Below, one piece after another: positions 20,892 to 33,800 of a stretch of 64,000 nucleotides of DNA. The notes beneath the pieces are model-generated. The model was not told the DNA's origin and searched no databases. It saw only the letters and a list, made by a program, of their open reading frames with translations. How positions within the stretch are numbered: the first letter of the stretch is position 1; every line of letters begins with the position of its first letter. A program made the translations under genes and the position numbers. Origin of the DNA: Lottia gigantea (Eukaryota > Mollusca > Gastropoda > Lottiidae); assembly GCF_000327385.1 (NCBI RefSeq), contig NW_008708400.1:744641-808640 (forward strand). Direction: 5' to 3'.

Positions 20892-22445
20892 GACTTTTAC
20901 CTATTTGATGAAATCAAAATATTTGAATTAACCTGTAAATAATTTGTATAGCAATTAAGATAAATAATATCATGTTAATTTTGTTCAATGTACATTACTT
21001 TAGTATGGTGGAATAAATATCATTTATGCCTGAACATTATGGGCACGTTTAATTTAATATCATGTTTCCGGTTCATTAATTGTCGGAAAAGTTATATTAT
21101 GTACTCTCCGCTTCTAAATGTCCTTCAAATCTTAGTCATATAGTCTACATGGTCTTTGATCTTCTATATACATTCCACATTTTTGTGGTCGTATAAAATT
21201 GACCGGTCCCCATACTTCATTAGGATATTAGAGAAAAATAACTCACAGTTATATTTCACTGGGTCAGAAACACTGAAAGCATATTGACTATCCAAACCCT
21301 ACGAATATAAACCAAAAGTTGCACCATAATCGACTCATATTTGGTTTTTGGAGTACAACACAGAAAGCAATATTTTCACAAATGTGTATAGAAAAAACTT
21401 GAATATGATATTGCACTTTATTATACTTTTGGGCAGGTATTTACAACAAGACAGTCAGTTATTTTACAAACTTTGATAACAAAAACAGATCTAGAAATTT
21501 CAATGTTTTTTTTAAAATAATTAAAGTTGGATGTTACTATAAAAGTTTTCAATGTAAAACATTGCTACAAGAACGTTGAAGGGGTAGGTGTGGCAATTAA
21601 CATGATATAGTTTGAAATATTCATATTACAGTCAAATGATACATAAATCATGAAAATCGGCTGTTTTGGAAACCGAACTTGATAAAAGAAGGTTATTCCT
21701 TCTGATATAAATTGAAAATCGTAATTATTTTACAATAATAACCAAAACCTAAATATTGTTGATCAATGGGAAAAAGAATTCACAATTCCTGATTTTATGA
21801 AGCTATATTTATTGGGAAAAATAAAATCAGAATGTTCTCAAGTATGCATAAAATTGAGACAGTAACAATGAATGTTAACATAATCAAGCTTTATGAGCTT
21901 AGCTTTGTATAGATAACACCAGGAATTAGACCTAAATACACATCAAGAATATTTGAATATGTTAAAAGCCTCCCAATTTCAACTATCTGTAACACTTTTT
22001 ATTATAAAAATCTGATGTCTGGTTTGAATGCAATTAAGGAAAAATGTATTGACAATAGTTATATTCCTGGTGATCATGTGGTGAGAACAACATCAAATAG
22101 AAACCTTTAAAGTAATAAAAGCAAGAAGTATCCAAGCTTAAAATTGTTTTAAATATCAATAGGTATTCAGATAGCTGACATTGCGCTCTATCAGTTGAAA
22201 GAAAGAATATTTAAACAACTATAAATATTTCATATCATGTTGCTGCAGTCCTGTTATACAAAATCTCAAATTTGATAAGAACTAATACTAAAGCTATTGA
22301 TTTTTGTTAAGTCTGATTAAATTCTGACCTAGATGGTTTTTTCAATAAAATCCTTGTCCATCACTTGTGAGTAATTCTGGAATATCTATTGTTAAAAATT
22401 CTCAATGCAAATTTTGATTGTTTAAGGTGCCCTCCACACACAATA

Positions 22446-22563
22446 ATGATTACCAGTTGCTTTTGGTTGTGATTTGAAAGCAACTCAAATCTCAGTTGCA
22501 TGAGAAATGCGTTTAAAACTGACGACAGCTATTCTTATTCCATAACAACTGGTAATCACTATG
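22446..22563. repeat. Short foldback element
   Basis: ATAATGATTACCAGTTG at the left pairs with CAACTGGTAATCACTAT at the right, about 75 bp apart. Noncoding; could be a small nonautonomous element or a hairpin in the merlin 3' flank. Confidence 0.6.
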
Positions 22564-23636
22564 ATATGAGAGCACATTTAGTATCAAGTGAAGCAACCCA
22601 CAAAAAGCATATGTGAAAGATATCATTTAGATCTTCCTCATAAAGGGACATTTATCGATTTGTGTCTTTAATATATGTAAATAGTTTTCAGAAGTACTAG
22701 AAATGTATATTAATCAGCTTATTCCTCCAAAAGTACCTTGAACTGGGAATTTCACTTTCTTAATATTGCAGAGTCTCAACAAAAGATGAGTCAGCATTTC
22801 AATCACGGATAATTCTGGAGACGCATGGATTTCAAAATTCAAATTTCGGTGGTGAGCTATGAACTATAACATATTAGCTTAGCTACAAAATACACGTATC
22901 TGAGACTAAGGAACGATTGGTCAAACAAATGACAACCTGTACCTTTAATCAGATTGAATTGTCTTCTGATAGATCATCATCTTAACATAAAATATTCTTA
23001 TAAGGATACTTGCAGCAATGCATATAAAATTTAGAGATTATAAAATATTTGGTCCAGCCAAATCATATTATGTTAAATACAGGTATTTACAATTCTATAT
23101 CAATTATTCTACTTACAAAACAATGTGAAAAACATGTATTTACAAACAATCATTAACAAAACAAATGCAACATATTACATAGTCCAACAAAACATCCAGG
23201 TGCAATTTAAAAAAAAAAAGCAAAAGAAAAAGCAGTCCATTACTTTCACCTAGATCATCAAGTGGTGAGAATACAATAAAAGTTGCCAAATTAAGTATAA
23301 ATATATTTGGATATAGATCATACTTGAAAACTTACAAACTTTCATACTACCTTTTTAAATTGCAGAAGACCAGGACATCAGATTTCAATTCTGTTCAGTG
23401 ACACAGATTTCAGCACTTTCAACCAGATAAGGCAATATTTAAATAATTTAACTGCAATGAGGTTACCATGATAAAAATTTGAATAGTGTACCATAATGAT
23501 TTACAATTAAAAAAATATTAATCTTGATACTGGTATACAATTAAACTTAAATTGTTTTCTAAAGGATGTGACCTTATTTAATTAAGAGCAAATGCAAACT
23601 TGAAATTAGATCACAATAAAGTTTCGTTATTTTTGT

Positions 23637-23906
23637 TGGTCAGACTCCATTGTAATCTAATGAGATTTATACCAAGGTCACATACCGGTAACGTTTCAAG
23701 TTACTTACAGCAGTCTCCAGCCAATCAGATTAACTTTTAAAAGCAGATACCGGCAGTCTCATAATCTCATTGGTCATATCGCACAATTCATAGACATTCA
23801 GACACAGATTCTGCATGATGCGCTGTGATTGGTTGAAATGAATATCAGTTGTACACGGTATTGGTATAAATCATTTTAGATTACTATGTAGTCCAACTAA
23901 AAAAAA
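23637..23906. mobile_element. 270-bp terminal-inverted-repeat element (MITE-like)
   Basis: The left arm GACTCCATTGTAATCTAATG then AGATTTATACCAAGG pairs, with mismatches, with the complement of the right arm ATTGGTATAAATCATTTTAG then ATTACTATGTAGTCCAAC. Arms are about 40 bp, with a noncoding interior. Confidence 0.75.
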
Positions 23907-24313
23907 AACATAACCAATCGAAATTGTAATCTAATTTTAATAGGATTGGGGCAAAGGTTAAGTACACAAATAAAGGCCAACCATAAAATTTCTCAATTCT
24001 ACACTCTAGCCCAATAGCTGTGAACAGTTCAACTAATTTGATCTGTCATTTCGTTATCATAATACATATAGAAATAACTAAATACCAGAGAACTTGATTT
24101 GGTAGAAAGGCTATCACAGATTAAGACATTGGAAGACAGTTTGATTTTCAACAATCTTTGGTGGGCATTAATTTGATTTATATTTTTTAGCATCTTAATT
24201 TACAATCTTACTATAAGAAGGCTATAATAAAGTTATTTTTATATCATTATAACTAATGAAACATACTCTGGTCACAATAAAATATTTAAGTTTTACTTGA
24301 AAATTCTCACTTT

Positions 24314-24319
24314 TTATTG
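24314..24319 (-). promoter_or_regulatory. Candidate poly(A) signal of merlin
   Basis: AATAAA on the minus strand about 490 bases after the merlin stop, within ATTTTCTCACTTTTTATTG on the plus strand. Other minus-strand AATAAA sites exist further out, so the true end is uncertain. Confidence 0.35.
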
Positions 24320-24806
24320 AGCCTTATGAAAATGGGCTCTTAAATTTTATTTCATTTTTTTTACAGCAAAACAAAGCAAGATTAGAGATTCTTTGAGACT
24401 TTCTGGTCAATATGAACAAATTGCATTTAGGGGACAGCAAAAACGGAGGAAGATTGGACATTATTTAAGACTCATTGCATAAAGAGGGCCAAATGATCAA
24501 TTTTACAGTGACCTATCGTTGCTGGGGCTATAAGATGTAGGGTCTATTGGTTTTGTGAGTCTTTTATATGCTGGGGCCAAATTCACAGCCATCTGAAAAA
24601 CACACATTTATCTCTAGCAGCAGATTGTCTTCCACATGGATTTAAGTACAAAACATGTTACCCCTAACAAACTTAATAAATTAAGATGACATTATACAAA
24701 ATGGTGGACTACATTATGCTACCAACACTAGTTTTCTACTTTCATTTTTCTTAATAAGGCACTACAGTATTTCTACATGACTTTGAATAAATAAGGCACT
24801 TGCTGA

Positions 24807-27800
24807 TCATAAATCTTCAAAAAATGTGACCCTTGACCTTAAAGTACTGGCAGTAATCTGAAAGATAAAAATAAGGCTAAGTGTAAATTTGTATTCAAGA
24901 TTTATTATTACTTCATGACACAAAATTAAATTCAGCAAATGTAATCCAATTCAACCCCTTGTCATAACTCAAAATATAATATATTTCATTACAATACTGA
25001 CCTACATTATTGAAGGTCATTTTGTACATTTTTCAAGAACATTGAATTGCAATGTTCATCTCTATAAAAGGTGACATCCAAGACAGAGAAGATGCCATTT
25101 CTCTGAAAACGGCCAATAAGATATGATACAATAAATTTTCATCAGGCCACATCACTCTCTGATAGTTTCTGGATGGGAGCAGACAGCTGCATACACCTTT
25201 TTCTGGTCTAAATGTTACAAAGGCCCTGCCGTAATTGATAGCCCAATATAGGAATCATTATTATTATCAATATTGTATATCACTCAGAAATTTCCTTTTT
25301 AGTGCATCTAATTAGCAATTTCAGTCAAATCTGTAAATTGCCAACTTTCTATCTGGGATAGTTTGTGCAATTTACAATCCCTTTCAGTTTCAATTCTCTA
25401 CATACCTTAGATAGAGTAGAATACTTATTTTCTCCTCTCTCTATACTTTCTTCATGTAACCTATCAAAATCTGTCTGTTTATCTTCCACTTTTAATACCT
25501 CAATTTCACTCTTTAAACCTTTTAACTGTTCTTGTAAATGCTGACTTTTCTCCATATATTCTACCCTAATAAACACACAGAATAAATATTTTATCAGTTT
25601 TATAATCATAATAAATCTTAATCAACTCATTTATAACAATAGATTTGCACACAGAAAGATTTCTTGAAAACTCATGCTCAAAAAGAACATTTGAAAGCTG
25701 GCATAAAACTATGATGTGTCATGGTGAAAATGCTTAAAAACTAGAGTAGGAACAAACAAGCATAATATTGGCATTTGATGTATGGCTCTAAACATAGTGA
25801 CTATATCATATCACAGGTAGGAGTTGTCAGGCTGTCTAAAAACATGATATAAACCTAATGAATCAACTAATTCTGATTTGCGTCGCTTACCTATACTTGA
25901 TGTCTGACTTAGGATATTTTCATCTGGACATTTCTAGACATGTCCAGCAAATATACTCAAATCAACAGCCCTGTGTAACAGTGTTTTGATGTTTTTGCAT
26001 TCCACTATCCATATCATTGGTTTAATTTAAAAATAAAATATTTTCACCTTTCTTTTTCAATTTCTAGTGAGAGTTGATCATGGTCCATATCAGCTGGTAT
26101 TAAATCACAACTCATTTCATCTTGATCTCCAGACCCTAGATCTGAATTTAATCTTAATTCACTGGTTAAATCACTTGATAATCCTTGGTATGGTGAATAG
26201 GACTGAAATAAACAACATGATAATCTGAATTTATCTTAAATCACTGGTTAAATCACTGGATAATCCTTGGTATGGTGAATAAGACTGAAATAAACAACGT
26301 GTTGATCTGAATTTAATCTTAATTCACTGGTTAAATCACTTGATAATCCTTGGTATGGTGAATAGGACTGAAATAAACAACATGATAATCTGAATTTATC
26401 TTAAATCACTGGTTAAATCACTGGATAATCCTTGGTATGGTGAATAAGACTGAAATAAACAACGTGTTGATCTGAATTTAATCTTAATTCACTGGTTAAA
26501 TCAACATGATAATCTGAATTTAATATTATTTTGGTTTTTAAATCACAAGTATAAAATATACTATACTTACTGTATAATGAGGTGTATCTCGTGTTAGTTC
26601 TAATAATGTTCCTTTAGCTGCCTTCTCAGATATTCTAGCTTGTACCAACTCATTACGTAACATCTCTGCCTCTTTAGCTCTATCAAAAAAATGCAAATAA
26701 TAACAAGTGGTTACCTGGCAAGATACGCCCACTCCCTAATAGCAAGATTCGCCCACTTCCCTAATAAATTTTCCGTATTTTAAAGGCTGTTGTCAATCTG
26801 TGTCAAATTGTACCAAAAATCTAATTTGCAAAAGATATTGTTGTTTTAAACCAACACACAAATTTTCATAAAATTTTGACTGTCACCTTTATCATGTTCA
26901 CAAGCACATTTAACATAATATCAGCGTATCAAGGCTTGAAACTCTGATACCCTTTGTCGAATCAAACAGAACTGTGAGGGGTGATGCCAATATACATCCA
27001 CAAAATTCATATGTGAAATGGTTGGTGTTTCTTCTATTTTATTGCATTTAAAGTGGGCATATAAAAACAAATTTCACCATGTGACTTTGACATTCTCTTC
27101 AATCTTGATTTATCCAGGGTAGCAACTTCATTTTTGACAGTTGAGTTTTGAGTTAGCAGTATGGATCGAATCTGATGTAAATGATGTTTTTCTGCTTGTG
27201 ATTGATGTGACATTTTAATGGCATTATATTTAAATTGAAACTGCATGGAGTATTGATTTTAATTACCGTTTTTCAGAATCTTCTAGAAGTGTTACAGCTA
27301 TAAATTCTGCTTCCATTGCACGATGTTCCATTATCATTCTTTCTTCTTCAGTCTATACAAAACAAAAAACATTTCAGTGACTGCTGTAACACTTACTATG
27401 AGAAGTTTTAATTTTGTGAATCTGTGAAATACAGAATATATGTTGAAAATTCAATGTCCAATTATGGTAGATTTTGTATTCCTAAACGAAACCATCACAG
27501 TTCTTAATGTTCCCATTGACTTGATGGGTCTTCAATGAAAACTACATAAAAGATACTAAAGTCATGATCAAGATCTGAACACCAACCTTCATAGTTGTTA
27601 ACTTCATTCTGTTGACTTCACCTTCAGCTTCTGAGGCTTTCTGAGTCAATAATTGAGCTTCTTCATCTAATATTCTCACTTTCTCTGCTAGTAAATCAGC
27701 TGACTCCTCTGATCTAATCTACAAATACAAATTAATAAACTGATTCCTCTGATTTTATCTATAAATACAAAGTAATAAACTGATCTACAAATACAAATTA

Positions 27801-30800
27801 ACAAACTGATTCCACAAATTTCACAAAAAAATCATTGAACTGATTCTCATGATCTGATCTACAAATACAAAGTAATAAACTGATTCCTCTGATCTAATCT
27901 ACAAATACAAATTTTAAACTGAATCATTTGATCTGATCTACAAATACAAATTAATAAACTGATTCCTCTGAACTTATCTATCAATAAATTTGAATTAATA
28001 TCTTATATTTGATCAACAAATACCAATTAATAAACTGATTCTTCTGATCTGATCTACAAATACAAATCAATAAGAATTATTCTACTGATCTGACCTATAA
28101 ATACAATTGATTTCTCTGATGATATATTTTAACAGACAGTTATAACCTATGACTGATAACATCCATCTACTTTTTTAACTGCAGGTGATTACATCCATCT
28201 ACTTCTCTTTTTGAACTGCAGGAAAATCATTTTAAATTTTAGAACAGCTGCGAATAGTTGAATAGATGGGTAAAACTTTTTTGGTCATTGCTACTTTAAC
28301 CTGTCAAATTGCCCTTTGACCCCTGTCTGATGAAATTAAAAGTTGATAAAATATTGGTTGTGATATATTTCATCATGTAAGACTGATGTAAGATTACTAT
28401 TCTGATCTACTTTTATCATATAATAATCAGATATTTACTGGTTTAGAGGTGTATTGTTGTGTCAAACAATCAAACAAGACATTTAACTATAGATTTGTAT
28501 GACAGTTCAAACAAGGCAAACAACACTATTTGAGTTAATATAAAACTTCTAGAGAAAGATATTTTACAGTCAACTGCTTTAACAAGACTCTACAAGTAAG
28601 AAAATGTTATCTGTATTGTGTTCCGTGATGTCCTAAACTTACTGGATGAGGTTTGATTGATTAATTTTTATAAAAAAAAACTTTTGGGTTATATGATTGC
28701 AGACAGTTCTTTTTTAAAACATAATAAGCTGTTTAATAAACTAAACTGATGAGTTGTCACCTCAAGAGACCTTCAAGGAATAAATTGCTTTAATTTCAAC
28801 ATTCAGAAGAACTAAGCTTATCATGAGTGATATTATATGTATATCCTTTGTATAGTTTATAGTTTGTATACGTTAACCCTATGTGAAATTATTGCAAATC
28901 AGTTTATTAACACTTAGTGGTCCAATCAGAATCCATTTCTCATAATCAAATGCCTGCTAGAACAGTAAATATGGAACCAAGGGGATTCAAGATACTAATA
29001 TAACCAGTTGAGACTTTTTAAAGGTGTTTGTGATATTTTAAGTTGAAACTTTACATGTTGGCATGCAGTATTATGTATTCCATGATCCAACCACAAAAAC
29101 TGATTGAAAATTGTACTTCATGTCCAAATTCATATGATAATCAATTTAAGGATTCATAAATACAAAATGTTTTCTTCTTTAAGGATTAACATAACTGGTT
29201 TTGATGTTTTTAACTCACAATAAAAAAAAAAAACAATGATAAGCAGAGTGGTAAGTTTCTTGATTTTTTTGTTCTTCAAGCTGATTAAATACATTGACGT
29301 ATCAGCTAAAATGAATCATGAAAGCTTGACACGAAGAAGAAATTCAAAGAAGAATAGCATCAGATTAGGAAGGTACTTAGTAACCTGAAGAAAAACACAC
29401 CCAGATCCTTGTTTTGATCAACTTCATATCAATTTGTTAAAAATATTTACATAAAGTAATGAAGGACAAAAACAAGCAAACAAAAGAGTGATTTGAAAGA
29501 TCAAAAAAACACTGTAAATGTCTTGTTTCTAATGCTAACCATTGTATTTAATGATTTAAATTCTATATGACAGGTTTGTTTCCTAGCTGGAACTTGGGCT
29601 GGTATATATCTGGATCAAAATTACAAGGTATAATTATTTTAACCATTTCAACAACCAGTTTACCGCTCACAAAATTATGCAATATACAAGAGCGGCCTGT
29701 AAACGGCAGTAACCAAGTGGCATCACATAATGTTAATGTCATATGCTTTAAATCATAATACTTTGAGTTCATGGAATATCATGTTTTATTTCATTTACAC
29801 TCTGTGTTCAAAGGGTTAAGTCTATGCATTCTTAATGGATGATTTTTAAGGCTCATAAAATTTATGGATATAACTTCTACTCTTAATTTTATTGTTTTCC
29901 AATTTCTTTAGTTATTTCTGGACAAAAATATTCATATTTTGATCCCTTAAATTTTTGTTAATCTCCCTTTAGTAAATTCACATCAGCTGCAATCTGGAGA
30001 CTTAAACTTGTGGATAGGTTAATCTAAGAAATTAAGTCCCTGTAACAATGATTTATAATATATCATTTAACCATGATGCGGATTATACTATACATAACTG
30101 ACTCCCTGCGAATATTTTTAACTTTACCAATTCTCAATCTTCTGTGTTATTTCAGATTATCAAAATAAATGATCCCAAGGAAATTAAAGAGACTGTAAAA
30201 TCAATCTCCAACAATGTAGAGAAAACTTTAAAAGATATTTCTAAAACTCCAGAAAATGTTCCAGCAGAAAGTAAGCCATTGGAATAATAATCAAGAGTGG
30301 AATTCTGACATGAATTCAAAAAGGTGATAGTTATCACAGCTGCTCAAAAGACACTACAGCATTTTCTTTAATTTTTACAACAATTGAACCCCATATAAAC
30401 AATCCAAACAATTTTAGATAACTATATCTTTATAGATATATGACAACTTTGTGGACTTCATGTGGACAAAAGCTGGTTTGGAAAAATTTTTGAAGAGATA
30501 TCTTTCATTTTCCTTAGAATATGAAATGAACTAAGATAAACTGTTAGAATCAAGATAACAATAAAAGCATGATAAAATAGAAGAATTTGCAGTAGAAATT
30601 GACCTTGTACAAATTGCTTATAGTACATTTGTCTATTTCGTATCTTCATTTATCTGTGTTAAAACCTGTCTAGTCCTCATAGATAAGTTTATTTATTACC
30701 TTTTTTTATATCATTCATTGACAATTCTTTATATCAAATTCATTCACAAAAATAATCAGTTACCATTTAAGCACTTGGTATGCACCTAGAAGAAAAGAAG

Positions 30801-33800
30801 AACTTACCAAAGCTTCTTGAGCACCACGAATATCTTCTTGTAGTGAAGCTAATTTTCTTTCCATTTCTTCTTTTTCTCTCATTGCCTCTTCTCTCATCTG
30901 TTTTTCACGAGCCAATCGCGATCTGTCCAGCTTCAAAAAACAATTATCAAAATGAGATGGTAGACTATGGAGATTTAAGGTCACTACCATATGTAGACAA
31001 TTGTAACATGCTTCCTCCTGCATGTCATCCACAAACACACCACGGTTTGACAATGGTTTGACAATGGTTTGACAGTGGTTTGGATAGATGATGTCAAATA
31101 AAGAACATAGTAAATCAAAGTACAGCAAGCTCGCTACTAAGTTCAGGCAATATTGCAGTTACAGAATTGAATAAAAATATCAAGAGAAATAAATAGCTAG
31201 GGCCCTATTTCTTCAGATTTCAATTTTTTAAAAAAACAATTAGCAAAAAGCAATTCTGTAAAAATTTTGGCCTGACAGTCATAATTCCTGTTTTTGTGAG
31301 GTTAAAACATACTTCCTCTTTAAAGGGATTGTAAAAAAGTTTTCTAAACTTTTTATGTGTATCAGGGACACAGATAGCATCAATTTGTAATTTTTTTTCA
31401 ATTTTCAGACATCTGTGGTACCTGCAATTCCACTGAAACTAAGTGGAATAAACTAGAAGTAGTATATCCATATAACTTGCGTTCTTAATGTTTACCTTCC
31501 TGCTTCTATATGTCTTACAAATATTAAGTGTTTGATGAAGTCACTTATTACAAAATATGCCTTATCACATAAAGCCTATTGCGATTAGTCATGTCATCAA
31601 ACACTTAGAATTGCAGGGGACACAGACGTCTGATTGAAAATTGGCATGGCGCAAATTGATGCTATCAGTGTCCTCGATACACATGCAAAATCTAAAAAAC
31701 CCTCTTTACAATCCCATTAACAAATCATTCCTGCACACTGACCTGTTTTCTTGTTTTTTCATCTCTCGCTTGAGCTTTCATCTGCTGAATTTCCATTGAG
31801 TCTGGTTTTCTTCTTCTCATAAACAAATCATGATTACCAACACATAGTTCTAATATCTAAAAATGAATTACATAATTTCATATCTACTAATAAACCAATA
31901 AAATACCTAATTCTAATATCTACTAATAAACCAATAAAATACCTAATTCTAATATCTACTAATAAACCAATAAAATACATAATTCTAATATCTACTAATA
32001 AACCAATTAAATACATAATGCTTTTGAATATAAACCTGCAGACAAAGTCTTATCAAAAACTTATAGAAACTGTTGCCTCGATTGCCATCACAAACTAACT
32101 ATGTATGGACTGACAAACCGACATTGGAAATAGAAATGTAATTATGTGAGCGTATAAAAGTGAACTAGTTGGTTTACTTACAAGTTTGTTGATTCTTGAC
32201 TTAGGAGCATAAAACATAAAATCTGGAGCCTTTTTATCAACATTTTTGATTGTAAACTACAAAATAGAAATTGAGATGTATACACTTGTGTGCTGTATCT
32301 GATAAGTCCATGCAGTGGGAAATGAGAAAAATAATGTTGTGAGAGAAACTCTTCTGCAATTTTCACCTTCTTTATCAAAACCAAGTATCTTCTAACCTGC
32401 GACTTTAACTTGTCTCAATATGAATCATTAATAATACCATTGCAATAATGTAAATCCTTTCATATCATTTAAATCATGTAATAAATTTTGGAAATGTATC
32501 TTTTAATGGACTTCACCTTCTTATCTTTAAACGAAATATTTTTTATTTCGCTCCAAGGAAATGTGACCTTGGGTGATAATCTGTTATCTCTTTCATACAC
32601 ATTAATACCCCTACAATCTACTCCAAACCATAACTCAGTACCCTTTTTATTCTACAATAAAATTTATTACATAGAATTCCCAGGCAAATATTTTCAAATG
32701 CAAAGAGAATTAAATGCACATGAGGCTCATTCATGTACAACATAGATTTTTCAACAGATATTCATAGGGTAATAAGTTAAATGAACACAGTTATACTCAC
32801 TTTGATTTGAAAATAATTAATAGCATACATCTCTAAATCTTGGGCTATTTTTAAATACTCCATTTCAGCTTCATCTCTGAAATACAATGTTGAACATCAA
32901 AAATAATCTAATTTAAGATTTTAAGATGCAAGAGATATATCAAGTGGAAGTACACACCTATTCACAGGGTATAATTTGAAATATCTACATAAAAGTCATT
33001 ATTAATACTGAATTGAAGATCAAATTCTCACACTTTGAAAATTAAACTCAATTTCATGGTTCACTTTCTCCCCATTGTAATCTAAAAGTTTTCTTCCATC
33101 ATTTATTCATTAGGTTTCGTTATCCTACAATTCGCCTTTTAATGTACATTTTTTTTATATTTTGGGAAGAGATTTTTCAACATACCTGGTCATGCCTCTT
33201 CTATCAGCATACCAAACTTTAATACGATCTTCCCACATTTCAGCTGTCATTTGATATTGGTCTATAACACGTTGTGGTAATAAATCTTCACTAGCTAATC
33301 TACCAGGTCTATAGGTACTCTCATCATAGTCTCCAAACTTAAAAATAACATCAAATAATCAGACACTTCAATCAAAACATTAATTCTAATTTTATTATAT
33401 GCCATCTACTTTTATCATGTTTTCCAAACTTTAAAATATCACATTGCATAATTAATATCAAAAATCTTTTAATTCAAAATAGTCATGAATTTTATTAGTT
33501 CATATTGACACTTTCATGATATCGACCAACAATTTCTGTCAATAAAAAAACTTCTTTTTAGAGTTGCATCTTTCTGATAGCACTGGCCTCTGCGTCAGCT
33601 AAAGGTCCCTTAGTCGGTGTATCTGACACTTAAGTGATTACACTACAAGCTCAAGTATTTACAAATATTATCATTCACATTAAAATATTAATATGAATTT
33701 ATTACAACAAAACATCCACAGCTCCTGGAAAACTTAAAAGATTACCTTGGCTTGGACAGCATAAGATGCTAAGAGTACAGATGCTTCAGGTGGACAATAC

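Larger units (their letters stand above)
20143..24806. other. Intergenic: upstream of decarboxylase and long 3' flank of merlin
   Basis: No convincing coding exon on either strand. It holds a 5'-truncated SINE (20652-20891), a foldback element (22446-22563), a terminal-inverted-repeat element (23637-23906), and AT-rich sequence. A minus-strand AATAAA (plus TTTATT at 24314-24319) about 490 bases after the merlin stop could end its transcript. Parts of the rest may be a longer merlin 3' UTR. Confidence 0.5.

Noticed and set aside
24350-24480. An acceptor-like TTTTTTTACAG followed by a short frame on the plus strand
   Set aside because: The frame closes after a few codons and no donor or homology supports an exon.
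30780-31061. A 93-codon plus-strand frame
   Set aside because: It is the antisense shadow of merlin exon 9 and its flanks.
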